From positions 89,508,756 to 89,572,755 of the forward strand of contig CM060731.1 of assembly GCA_030704615.1 (NCBI GenBank): DNA of 64,000 nucleotides, read 5' to 3'. This DNA comes from Takakia lepidozioides. Its lineage: Eukaryota > Streptophyta > Takakiopsida > Takakiales > Takakiaceae. The translations under genes and the position numbers were made by a program. Positions 1-9,873 of the stretch are shown in pieces (position 1 is the first letter of the stretch; the number at the start of each line of letters is the position of its first letter). Below the pieces are notes generated by a model. That model had not been told where the DNA came from. It searched no databases and saw only the letters and a list, made by a program, of their open reading frames with translations.

Positions 1-625
1 CAAAAGCAGGTTATAGTGGCTTTGGTGGCAAAGCTGAGAACTGGCCTTGGGAATGCGAGCTTTCATTGTGTGAAGGATTGCAAGACCAAGCTAAATGGCT
101 GATTTGGCTTGGGGCAAATCAGTGCACTTTGTGGAGCATGTTGAGATTGGGTTTCAATCTCGAGCTTCAGCATTGAAGGGCTCTTGCCATGGCAAGAGCA
201 GGGCTCGAACATGAGCTAAGAGGTGCGGCAAGGCCATGGAATGTGCACTTAGGGTTTCAGAGCTTGGAAGAAGAGCTCTTGTACCACAAGAGAAGTGTCT
301 TGTGGCTGGAAATGTAAACCTTAGGGTTTCAGGAACTTGACAAAGGTTGTGGAGCGCTTGGTCTTGTCTTAGAGAGCATCAAGGAGCCAAAGAGCCAAGA
401 TAGGAGGCTAATATTACCTCTTGTGTGAAGGGGATGCATGTGTGGAGCATGCGTTCAGCCAAGATAGGGGGCTGATATTACCTCTTGTGTGAAGAGGATG
501 CATGTGTGGAGCATGCATTCAGCCCATTGAAGCTTCCATCTTCAAGCTTGGAGGGCAAGCAAGGAAGAGGGAAGGGTTGACTTCTCTTATGTGAGGGCAA
601 CGCATGTGTGGAGCATGTTTTCAGC
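1..625 (+). mobile_element. 5' leader fragment of gypsy element B (continues at 28106)
   Basis: This stretch is the same sequence, read forward, as the complement of about 16060-16660 in element A: repeated units with 'gtgtggagcatg' and 'cagcccattgaag'. It is therefore untranslated leader of a second gypsy copy, whose 5' LTR lies just left of the window (about 0.6 kb by comparison with A). The leader breaks at 625, where CACTA-1 begins, and the homology resumes at 28106 after a duplicated AGC. No coding potential is seen. Confidence 0.85.
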
Positions 626-653
626 CACTACAACAGATGAGCGTTTTTATGAC
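626..653 (+). repeat. CACTA-1 left terminal inverted repeat
   Basis: Starts CACTACAACAGATGAG and continues GCGTTTTTATGAC. It pairs with the right end with two mismatches and is flanked on the outside by AGC. Confidence 0.88.
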
Positions 654-839
654 TTCACATATGACTATTTTTTCAGTCTTATATGCGTTCATGACTACAT
701 CACTCTGTAGTGAAAAAACCCTGTCATAGCGACTAGTCTTTAGGACTGCGTTTTGCAAGTCATATCCGTGACTGCTTGCGTGGCACCTGGAGTCCTATTG
801 CCGAGAGGGTTGCAGTCACAACTATATGACTAATATATG

Positions 840-1250
840 ACTACATTGTCTGTTGAGCGCTGCCTACATGGAGAGGCTTCAGCGGGACACGTGTGCCACT
901 GCGCAAGCGACACGTCATGCATTCGTCAGGGGATCATATGACTATATGTCTGCAAAGTGATGCCTACATGGAGAGGCGACGGATGGACACGTGCGCCACT
1001 GCGAATTTGACATGTCACGACTTCTTGCCATGATCATATGACTACATGTCTGCACAGTGATGCCTACATGGAGAGGCGCTAGCGGGACACGTGTGCTATG
1101 GCAGATTTCACACGTGGTGACTACATGACTCGCTCATATGACTACAGGGATGTCTACATGGAGAGTTGTTAGCGGGACACCTGTTGCACTTGAGATGTGA
1201 CATGTGGCACACAGACAAAATATATGACTAGCATATATGACTACGGATCT
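840..1250 (+). repeat. CACTA-1 left subterminal tandem repeat, about 100 bp x 4
   Basis: Four head-to-tail copies of a roughly 100-bp unit. Each carries the phrase 'ctacatggagag' followed by 'gggacacgtg' or a close variant, and ends near 'catatgactac'. In En/Spm elements the TnpA protein binds short repeats in this subterminal zone, so 'atgactac' and the CACGTG core are candidate binding sites. That role is inferred. Confidence 0.7.
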
Positions 1251-1329
1251 TTACACGTGGTGAAAATATGGATAAAGAATGTCGTGTCATATACTGCCAC
1301 GTGTTCTGGTTGAGCAAGAGTGATGTCAC

Positions 1330-1800
1330 GTGTCATCAAGATTGTTTTCCGAAATAGTTTATATTTTTAATGTTCATATTTTATTTTTAGTTTTCATTTA
1401 ATATTTAAAAGAACAGTGAGATTGCATCCTTGGATTTTTTTTTTAATGGTATTATTTTTAATATTATTATTTAAAATAAAAGTGAATTAAATGATTTAAA
1501 ATCTTCATTACATGGTGAAATTCCAACATGAAAACAGAATGGATCCCTCCTACATACTATCAACCACAAGGAGAATGAAAATAGACAACTACAGGGCAAT
1601 ACAAGCCCTATAAATCACATTACAAAAATCCAAATGAGACCAATGTCCCAATGGACACCTCAAAAGCCACAAGGTCAAAAAATCCATGCCTCAAAAGGCC
1701 CAGCCAAAAACAAGCAAGCCCACACATGGGCTGAATTGTTGTAGCTAGTATATTCTAGTGCTATTAGAATCAAGAACTCTGTTAAACAGTGCAATACTGA
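1330..1800. other. AT-rich non-coding stretch in CACTA-1
   Basis: A/T-rich DNA with T and A runs between the subterminal repeats and the 3' end of the TnpA-like gene. No open frame or RNA gene is recognised. Confidence 0.5.
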
Positions 1801-4800
1801 CTATCCCTTCCGCAGCTCCATAAGTTTCAGTAACTTTAGACTCCAAAGTGTTGTCTGGCCAACCACATGCCCCAACTCGGTCTGTTTCCTAACACCATTC
1901 ACATATGGTAGAGGGGTGTTACTGACACATGCTTCTTTGATGTACACACAGGCATAATCAAGGGGCACAGCAGGGTACCCGTAACCCACCACAGCACCTT
2001 GAAGAGCAACAATCAGCCCTACTCCACATTTCTTGCGTTTGGAGTTCACATCCAACAGCCGAACCTCGTCACCCACCCTGAACTGTGATCCCAACTCCAC
2101 ACAAAAAAGAACACGATGTGAAAACCCATGACATACACACGACTAGGACACTCAACATTTGCGAATTAAAGAGAGCCCCAAGGTTGGAAAAAATAAAACA
2201 AACAAGACAACGGCCTGGACTTACTCCATTTGCAGTCTCCAGTGGTTGTGAGACCTCTTTTGGGGGGCTACTCGCCGGGTTGACACTCTTGCCCCTCATC
2301 TGTACCGGCTAGTCGACAATATCTTGCCACACATCTTCCCCACAAAACCTTTGGGAAGGGATGCAGGCCCATTAGCAGAATGAAAAGATTCACATAAAGA
2401 CCATTTAAGTCCAGAATTAGTAAATGCTTCCTCGTTGGTCCAGGAAGTAAACTGACATTTGGCTTCAACATGTGAGCAGGAGAAATTAAAGCAACCTGCT
2501 TGTTTGTTTTGTCCTCGTCTGTATCTTCCTCCCCATTTAAACTCCCACATACCTGCATACCAGAATCCGGTGTGCCCGGCGGCTCTGTCACCATTGCCCC
2601 CTGGACTGCTACTACCTTTGTACGTGGCAAGGGCTGAATTTCCACGTGTACCTCACAGCTGGCCTTCCCTGTATCCTGCTACTGCTCGGTCAAATTCAAA
2701 AGATCATCAGTGACAGGAAGACATAAGGGCTTAGAGTGAGCACCAGTTACCGTCTGAAATTGGGATTCCAAACATTTTGATACTGTCACAGCAGACGTAT
2801 CCATCGTAGATGTCACTGGTCCTGCGCCTGGTAGATTAATCCCCAATCTGGTCACAATGGCTTTCTGGTACTCAATCATACTCTGCATCTGTAATTTTAA
2901 TTCTGCCATGTCACGTCCTTGTGATTCCACCAGTTTGTCCAAGCCATCCATCCTGCCAACTACTGTAGAATATGCGAGACTTCCCTCCTGCCAATCCATG
3001 AAAACTTGCCCAAGTATGAATCAAACCAAAAAAACCTAGCATGAACAACCATTGGAAAGAAAACCCAGGCCAAAAGCCTTGAAAAAAACCCTAGCAACCT
3101 ATGATGCAGCAACCACTCTAGCAAACGTGGAAAACACACTTACCCGCCTGTCACTCCCAGCTGACAACCGTGACACTGAACCCTCTTGAATTTCATATAA
3201 TGTAGGAGGGCACCCTGATAGTGTTTCCTACAAATTAATCCATGCCACAAGTCAGTAAGCAATGTGAGGGCTGACTATATACACATAGCAATTCAATGAG
3301 GAACAAAATACAGAGTCGTGATGATGCCACTTACCAAGCGTGCTTCCACCATTGCCTTCCCACCACGGCCAGTCTTGGTAGGATTCTAAATTGCACCATT
3401 TGCCTTCTTCATGTTGCCCGACACTTTGTGGAACACCTCTGTCTGCCAGTAACTTACAAGCTTGTTCCATACCTCGTCAGATACAGTAATGGGTTTCCCC
3501 TTACCACCCAACCACGCAGTGTGTGCTTCATAACGCTGGCTCTTCATTATTCTTTTAGGTGGAAGTCTTTTAACTTGTGTGGCGTATATGAAAATAGCTT
3601 AGCCAGGTGATCTCTGATTTTGTATACAACTTCATCAGGTTGGTTGTTGATGGCAAGGGAACAATCTAGCTTGCGATAAGCCTGTCCTTTAAGGGCAGCG
3701 TGCCATACATTCCGGGTCTGACCATACGGGGCTCCTTTGAGGTTCGTCAAAATCACCGTGGGAGAAAGACCTGCAGCTATTCTCTCTTCCTTCACCTTGG
3801 CAGCTTCAATTTTGGCTGAGCTATTAGCCTCCTTAAAGCATTGGTTCTATCATTCTTTGAAACGGCACCCTCCCCTCCTTCAGAGACCTCCGTGCGCTCA
3901 GGAGAATTCAAAGCAGGATCCTGCCAAGTAGGGACTGGTGGCCATGGCTGTTGGCCAGAAGGCCGAGGACCATACTGGCCATACTGTCCATAAGCAGGAG
4001 GATATTCCGGTGGCCTGCCACCCCATAGCTATTAGGGGGTGGCAAATATGGTGGAGGAGGATACTGGCCATACTGCCATATGGAGGAGCACCATATTGAC
4101 CCTGACCATACTGAGTGCCAGACTGTGGGTACTGAGGCATACCATAATAAGGTGGGGGTACTGGTGGCACAGAACCCACAACGATGGGAGAGTTAGGGCC
4201 ACCTCCTGCGTTCTTGTGGGCGCCATCTCCATTGCTAGCAGCAGGGATCGTGGATCCAGTGCGCTTGTGCTTGCCCTGAAAAGAAATTCCCCCAGTACAA
4301 TGTGGGTGATTACACATACATATAGGCAGCAAGCAGCAAATCCTTGAATTCAATATAACAAACTGGAAGCACATATCATTTGTAAAGACAAGATTACCCA
4401 AAACTCAGTATGATCTTGGGCAGTAAATCTCCCAAATTTGATTGGCCCCAATGATGTCCTCCCAGTACATTTTTGAGCCCTCTTAGGTATGGGGTGTTCC
4501 TGAAATCCATAGCAAGAATTCAAATGGACAAACCTGATGGGTCCATGAGAAGTATCCCTCCAAGTTTTACTGATATTCTGGGTGCATAAGTAACCCAAGT
4601 ATCTCTATAAGTAGCCATTGTAGCTTAGTACCAGGACGTTGGTTTCATGGGGCAATTTGAACACACCTGAAGTCTACATTGGCCTGACATCATGCCTTTG
4701 GCACTTCAACTTGTCTAGTGGAAATCATTTGTGATTGTGCCTTGGCTGACCCCTGCATTGTCCAACTTCCCTGTCTTGACAGACATACCCTATCTCTTCA

Positions 4801-5198
4801 TGATCTTACCATACCCTATCTCTTCGTGATTTTACCAAAAACATACATAATTTGAATCATGGTCATTGTGAAGAACTATAACTCACAGACGGAGAAGGTG
4901 TTCGTAGTGTAGATGATGGGCGTTTTTGTCCTGCGACATGAGCATGGGCATGTTCTCCTCGGCTTGCCGTGGCATCCGCCGACGACGCACTCGCCTCGCA
5001 CTGGCGTGGGAGGAGTGGATCGTCCTCATCGTCCTCAGAAGAGCCCTCATGCAGAATCGTAGTCTTCATCGTCTTCAGTCTGGCACTTTGCCTTGCAGGA
5101 CCTTGATCCCTAGTTTTTCCTTCGGAGCGCGTGGCTTGCGAGGGCGATTCGCTCCCGCAAGCCTGCACAAACACCTCCATGACCTCCCTCTCAAACAA
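1801..5198 (-). pseudogene. TnpA-like CACTA protein (Transposase_24 plus TNP1/En/Spm C-terminal region), broken
   Basis: Reading leftwards, an acidic/basic first exon (5198 to about 4885) is followed by an exon starting near 4275 that is rich in Gly, Tyr, Pro and Gln (GQYGAPPYG, then YGQYGQYPPP in a shifted frame). At 3795-3335 the frame has a plant Ptta/En/Spm (Transposase_24) signature, VWNKLVSYWQTEVF. A small exon (3227-3144) and a coiled segment (MDGLDKLVESQGRDMAELK, about 2950) follow. The last exon (about 2083-1801) reads like the TNP1/En/Spm domain (VRLLDVNSKRKKCGVGLIVA). Such proteins bind subterminal repeats and assist TNP2. Breaks: an in-frame TAG after NMKKANGAI near 3390, a TAG after LLNLTEQ at 2679 and several frame changes in the low-complexity part. 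Exon borders are approximate. Confidence 0.65.
2290..2470 (-). pseudogene. Possible captured FCP1/NLI-phosphatase fragment inside the TnpA-like gene
   Basis: In the same frame as the TnpA-like coiled segment the reading runs into TRKHLLILDLNGLYVN. This resembles the start of plant FCP1-homology (HAD-type phosphatase) domains, which typically read like KKLLVLDLNGLL. Only the first motif is present and nothing downstream continues the domain. It may be a captured exon piece or chance similarity. Confidence 0.3.
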
Positions 5199-5740
5199 TC
5201 ACAAACAAATGCAAGCATACATACCCTAATACTCTTAAGCCTACGCTGAACCACAGCCGCACCCTACCAGGACGTAATGGCTGCCCCGAATGACGGCGGA
5301 CATCTCCCGCCTAATGACACACCCTCCTCAAACCTAATCGTCACTCACTGCATGTTGTTTGCCTCTCTGTTTGTACAAGTCGCAGCTACTCGCCCCCATT
5401 TGTGCTATGAAGCTTATGATCGTTGTAGGAAGGTTAGAGGATAAGGCGAATCGCAAGTTTAGTGGGTGGGTATCCAAAGTCAGGAACTAAACTCACCCAT
5501 CTATCGACTGCTTGAACGTTGCTTCCACCTCCTTTATGGCAGCAATCCGGCGCTCTCAAAACTTCTCGTACTCAGTGAGAGGGACTGTCACTTCGAAGAC
5601 CTTCCGCTTCACCATGGACACTCAGAAACGATACTTATAGTATACTATAGATATAGAAATAGCACATTGGCAGCTGGTGCAAAACTAGAGACAATGCACT
5701 GTGCGTAGCATGCAAAGAGGGAAGGGGTGACGTTCAAAGC
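5199..5740. promoter_or_regulatory. Divergent promoter interval of CACTA-1
   Basis: About 540 bp separate the start of the leftward TnpA-like gene (5198) from the first coding exon of the rightward TNP2 gene (5741). No other gene is seen here, so both promoters should lie in this interval. No single TATA box stands out. Confidence 0.4.
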
Positions 5741-5953
5741 ATGTACAGTGCAGGTGGCGACCGGATGCGTAGGCGTAGAATAGATGACCGTCTATGGCGA
5801 ATGGAAGAAGCTTATGCCACAAGGAATGGGCATACAAAAATGCTATGCAACTGCGATGAGTGTCATGGAGGAAAAGTACTATTGTTGGAAACAGTGAGGA
5901 ATCATTACATGATACACGGGAGGGATCCTCTTCTCCAACGCTGTTCTCTTCCG
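5741..5953 (+). CDS. First coding exon of CACTA-1 TNP2 transposase
   Basis: 71 codons starting MYSAGGDRMRRRR and containing CNCDECHGG and VRNHYMIHG, the Cys/His-rich N-terminal pattern of plant TNP2 proteins. The exon stops at a good donor (ccg|gtaaga) in phase 0. The matching acceptor is at 17369|17370, also phase 0, so gypsy A (6253-17269) sits inside this intron in antisense orientation. The splice pairing is inferred. Confidence 0.55.
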
Positions 5954-6252
5954 GTAAGATCGTCACTTTCCCTTCAGCACTTTAGTTTGAATTTTGAATG
6001 CAACGATCCTCTTCTCCACATGTCGACATTTTCGTTGGGTGATTGTAGTCAAGAAGTCATAAGATACAGACGTGACTATGACTACGCCACTTCCGTTATC
6101 ATTTTAATTAATGCACATGTCGTGTTTTCATTGGTCATGTGTAGTCATGTAGTCATATATGACTAAGTAAGTGACTGCAACTATGACTTCAATGGTTACA
6201 AATGTCGTGTTTTGATTGGGTGTATATTCATAAGATACATACGTAAATATGA
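5954..6252 (+). other. TNP2 intron 1, left part, with 'atgacta' repeats
   Basis: Non-coding. It contains repeated 'gtagtcat' and 'atgactac' words like those in the subterminal zones. The last four bases (6249-6252, ATGA) are the left copy of the target duplication of gypsy A. Confidence 0.5.
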
Positions 6253-6440
6253 TGTCGTGCGCATACATATCGCTACACAACTACATCGTTGTCCAAAACC
6301 ACACAACACATGTGCACACCACACACTAGTATACCACTAGTCTACCACTAGTCCAACCACTAGTCCAACCACTAGGCTACAACTAGTCAGTCACTAGGCT
6401 GCCACTACACTGCCCACTATGGCAGTCGCTAGTCCACACA
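6253..6440 (-). repeat. Element A terminal module R (outer copy)
   Basis: 188 bp beginning TGTCGTGCGCATACATATCG on the + strand and ending CCACACA. It is nearly identical to 6771-6957. It contains short repeats of 'ccactagtc'. It forms the outer 3' end of element A beyond the L module, next to the ATGA duplication. Confidence 0.8.
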
Positions 6441-6441
6441 A

Positions 6442-6768
6442 TGATAAAGAAGAAGAATACAAGCACAAGCTCATGCGAGCTCACAAAGCTGAAGCATAAA
6501 CTCATGCATATATAACCTCATCACTCAAATACAAGTCAAGCCAAGTGCACCCCACGCCATGGGGAATCCACACTACGGCGCCATAGCTAGGCGCGGTGAG
6601 GCTCAACTCGAGAAAGATGAGCCTCCCGCGCTTGCCGTGAAGATAACCACTCCAGGGCCTAAATCTGCCTTGACCCCTGGATTGACACTTGGGCCAATCC
6701 CAAATGTCAATATGTAAAAGCTAGCTATTTCCTAGCTAGTTTCACACTAGTGGTAAAATAACTTGATA
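6442..6768 (-). repeat. Element A LTR module L, 3' copy
   Basis: 327 bp, starting TGATAAAGAAGAAG on the + strand and ending ACTTGATA. It matches 16943-17269 over the full length with three differences, and matches 36446-36772 of element B at about 97%. It lies between the two R modules. Confidence 0.88.
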
Positions 6769-6770
6769 GC

Positions 6771-6957
6771 TGTCGTGCGCATACATATCGCTACACAACT
6801 ACATCGCTGTCCAAAACCACACAACACATGTGCACACCACACACTAGTATACCACTAGTCTACCACTAGTCCAGCCACTAGTCCAACCACTAGGCTACAA
6901 CTAGTCAGTCACTAGGCTGCCACTACGCTGCCACTATGGCAGTCACTAGTCCACACA
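6771..6957 (-). repeat. Element A terminal module R (inner copy)
   Basis: 187 bp, near-identical to 6253-6440. It is separated from L by the dinucleotide gc, making the palindrome GACAGCTGTC in the intact sequence (here GATAGCTGTC). On its other side it abuts the G-rich tract of the element, so on the element strand R directly follows the polypurine tract. Confidence 0.8.
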
Positions 6958-6974
6958 ATCGCCCCCCTAGCTGG
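6958..6974 (-). promoter_or_regulatory. Probable polypurine tract of element A
   Basis: On the - strand the bases directly before module R read CTAGGGGGGCGAT. A G-rich tract at this place is the usual plus-strand primer of LTR retrotransposons. Element B has the same tract at about 36284-36294. Confidence 0.6.
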
Positions 6975-7162
6975 TGCTTAGGTCCCTCTAAGTCCAGGTA
7001 GCCACAAGATGTGATAGTGACCATAGCCTCACTAAGTCCTCCACCACTATCCCTACTACACTCAAACTCGATAGATCAAGAGGCCGGGTGCAAGAGTTGC
7101 CCCATCGTTAGTCGCCGTCTTGCAACCTGTGAACTTGAGCTTGGGATCTCATGTATTGACTC

Positions 7163-7444
7163 CTATGAGCTTGGCCTCCCATGTCTTGTTAGCTGCCTCC
7201 AGTCATGTCCACTGCCACTATCCAAGCAGTGTGGACACAACCAATCTCCGTCAGGCACCTTCTCAAGAGGTGGTGTCAAGCATCCCATATGCCAACCCCT
7301 TGAGCACCGATCACACACCAGCATGGTGGCTGCCCCTTTGGCAGACCCACAGAGCATGCACCTCAAACCTGCAGGTACCACTGCCAAGTTTGGGTCAACT
7401 CTGCCATCGACATTGGGAAGGTGACATGGCGCACAATTACGCAC
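7163..7444 (-). CDS. PHD finger at the C-terminus of the element A integrase
   Basis: After the GPY/F-like end of integrase the frame continues RNCAPCHLPNVDG and then a complete PHD finger: CMLCG, LVCDRC, GWHMGC, PPLEKVPDGDW, LCPHC. The ligand order C-C, C-C, H-C, C-C (C4HC3) and the conserved Trp before the last Cys pair are all present. Many gypsy elements end integrase in a chromodomain; here a PHD finger takes that place. The 'LVCDRC..GWH' form lacks the Trp before the third ligand typical of H3K4me3 readers and looks more like AIRE/BHC80-type fingers that read unmodified H3K4. That specificity is inferred. Confidence 0.85.
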   Translation of the reverse strand: MRNCAPCHLPNVDGRVDPNLAVVPAGLRCMLCGSAKGAATMLVCDRCSRGWHMGCLTPPLEKVPDGDWLCPHCLDSGSGHDWRQLTRHGRPSS

Positions 7445-7453
7445 ATGGTCTTT

Positions 7454-8950
7454 TCAAGTCATGCCATCCCGACCCTCTAAGATCAGGACCCCTGAGGGCA
7501 ACACCTCTCGAACCCTCAGAATAACACGCCCTGCAGTAACATCCAGAGTCGTAGGAGCAGTCTGCTGCAAATAAACATAGTCACCAGGGCTAAACCTCCG
7601 AACCCCAGGACGATATCCTCCACCACGTATAGTGGCATACCTCAACGTATCACGGTGCTTGTGCAATGGCAAGGTTCTCAAAAAGCCATGGGCATGACTT
7701 TCTTGAACAACTCTGCACGCTGATCACATGCACGTACCCACACATCCGGATCATCAAGGTTAAGGACTTGAGCAGTGTCCTACGAATGGCTGCAGGCAAA
7801 TCCGGCTCTCGGCCAAAGAGAGGAAATATGGTGAGAAGGAAGCAAGTGATGCTTGTTTGCTGAACGCCTGTAGCCCATGGCTAACCAAGGAACCTGAAGA
7901 TCCCAATCTCCTAGGTGTCCCTTCTGCAAGCCATACTTGCGCAAACCCCTCTTCACCGTCTGAACAACTCTCTCTGCTAAGCCATCGGCCTCAGGATGAT
8001 CCCGAGAAGTGGTGCGGTGGTCTATCAAGGCTTTATCACACAAAGCCTGAAACTCCCCCAAGAACTCTCTCCCTTGGTCCGTGAGTACCTCAGCTGGAGC
8101 ACCAAATCGGCTAAGCACACGATCCAAGAATGCATACGCAGCCCCCTCACTAGCCTTGTCAGGCAATGGAACCAACTCAATCCACTTGGAGAAGTGCTCC
8201 ACCATCACCAACACATATCTGTGGTGGCGCATAGTCAGTGGCAACGGTCCTGCGAAGTCAAGACTCCACCTGTAGCCCAATCCCATGATTGGTAAAGGAT
8301 GCAACTGTGGTGTAGGGGGTTGAATGAAGCACGCACCCTGTCACACACCATGCACCTAGCCACGAACTGTTGCACCTCTGTATGCATACCACGCCACCAA
8401 TACTGCCCCTGCAGTAAACTGTGAGTGCGTCGCACTCCAAAATGCCCCAACTCCTCATGGGCATGCCGCACTAACCGTGCACGCTGTGTGGGTGAGGCAC
8501 AATCCTCACCCGACCATCCTCCCACACTCGAAGTAGGTGTATCCCCTCCCACTTGAACCTCTTGGCTCGTTGCAGGATCCGATCCCTCTCCTGGCAGTCA
8601 CAATGGCTGCCGTGTCTCCCGTGCGGAGGTAGTCCAACACAGCCGAATCCTCATGTATATCTCTGGCACCACCTGCTCATCACTAGCCTCAGGGTCCTCA
8701 GACACTCCGTCTACAGTCATCCCTTTGTAGGTCCAATCTGACCTCCCGATGCCAAGATACACAAAAATGCAGATGCGTGCCATCCCGCACCATCTCCTCG
8801 TCCGTCTCACCATGCCACCGAGCTCCAGTGTCATCCTGCTGGCTCATGCATGGATTGCGACTCAATCCATCCGCATCCCGATTGACCAAACCCGGTCGAT
8901 GCACAACCTGAAAGTCATTGTCTCTAAAGCTCGAACTCGGCTTCAACAAT
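7454..8950 (-). pseudogene. Element A integrase region
   Basis: The RNase H tail (FQVVHRPGLVNRDADGLSRN, about 8880-8910) is followed by the integrase zinc-binding part (HAHEELGHFG, then CMVC, 8552-8340). The catalytic core is at 8304-7780: DFAGPLPL, LTDQGREFLG and EADGLAERVVQTVK supply the Asp-Asp-Glu residues. The C-terminal part at 7681-7454 has the GPY/F-like segment RVREVLPSGVLILEG. The parts lie in different frames, so the copy carries several indels. The product would insert element cDNA into the host chromosome. Confidence 0.8.
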
Positions 8951-8992
8951 GGCCTCTGTCATCCTCCAGGATATATCATGTGACCCAGATAC

Positions 8993-9647
8993 TCAATCTG
9001 GTTGTGGAAAAACTTGCACTTCCCCGGATGCGTGCGCTCTCAAGCGCTCCAATACCACCTGAAGGTGTCTCTCATGCTCCTCCATCGTAACACTAAAGAT
9101 GATGATGTCATCTATGTAGCACCGAGCAAAGTCCACCCCTGCTAGAATCCTATCCATGACTCTCTGAAACTCTGCAGGAGCATTCTTAAGCCCAAATGGT
9201 AAGAACCGCCACTGATATAGGCAATCCTTGCCGTGCTCATTGATCCCCCAGAATGTCGTCTTCTGCTTGTCCGCCTCCTTGATTGGCAACTGGTGATATC
9301 CGGATCGTAAATCCAAAGTGCTAAAGCCTTAGCATGCCCGATGGCATCAAAGATCTCCTCATGGCATACTTATCGGACTTGGTCTGACGATTTACAGGCC
9401 GGTAATCACCGCACATACGTCTCTCCGTCCAATTGCCATAGACATCCTTCTTGGCTGGCATCACTGTGGCTGAAGCATACTCTCCACCAGAGAGCTCCAC
9501 CAAACCTGCCTCCCAGAGATCTTGAGTCCTCATCTGAATCAAAGACCTCTCCATGTCACTGTATCTATAGGGTCTCCGAAAGATTGGCGTGTCAGTGGCC
9601 AACTCAATACGGATCTCTTGACCCTTCAGTGCTCCCAAGTCCTTCAA
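8993..9647 (-). pseudogene. Element A reverse transcriptase, C-terminal part and RNase H deleted
   Basis: The N-terminal RT part (FRRPYRYSDMERSLIQ, CGDYRPVNRQT) is at 9647-9390. The palm follows (MDLRSGYHQLPI, FLPFGLKNAPAEFQRVMD) with the catalytic YIDD at about 9110. Just after the YLGHMIYPGG segment (near 8970) the sequence jumps to the last residues of RNase H (FQVVHRPG), so roughly 250 codons of the connection and RNase H are missing. Together with frameshifts this prevents self-sufficient reverse transcription. Confidence 0.82.
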
Positions 9648-9873
9648 ACTGAAGGCAAAGCAATTCCTGTAAGCCCTCAGGAACCGCCGTATACGTCGTC
9701 TCTCTCCTCCGTGACAATGGGTCCAATGTCAGGCTCCCAATTGTCCTCCGTAACTGCAACCTTAAGTCCAGTGGGCTTAGAGGTAGAGGACGCGTCCCGT
9801 GGTTGCTATGTTGCAACCTCTTGAGCAGTACTCCCTACCTGCTCAGTCAATGACAAGGCCTCATCCTGCCCCA

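Noticed and set aside
6253-6440. R module as a separate small LTR element or solo LTR
   Set aside because: Both A and B carry the same R-L-R order, and the ATGA duplication flanks the outer R, so R belongs to the gypsy element.
7163-7681. Chromodomain at the integrase end
   Set aside because: The sequence after the GPY/F-like part shows eight zinc ligands of a PHD finger and none of the chromodomain aromatic pattern.
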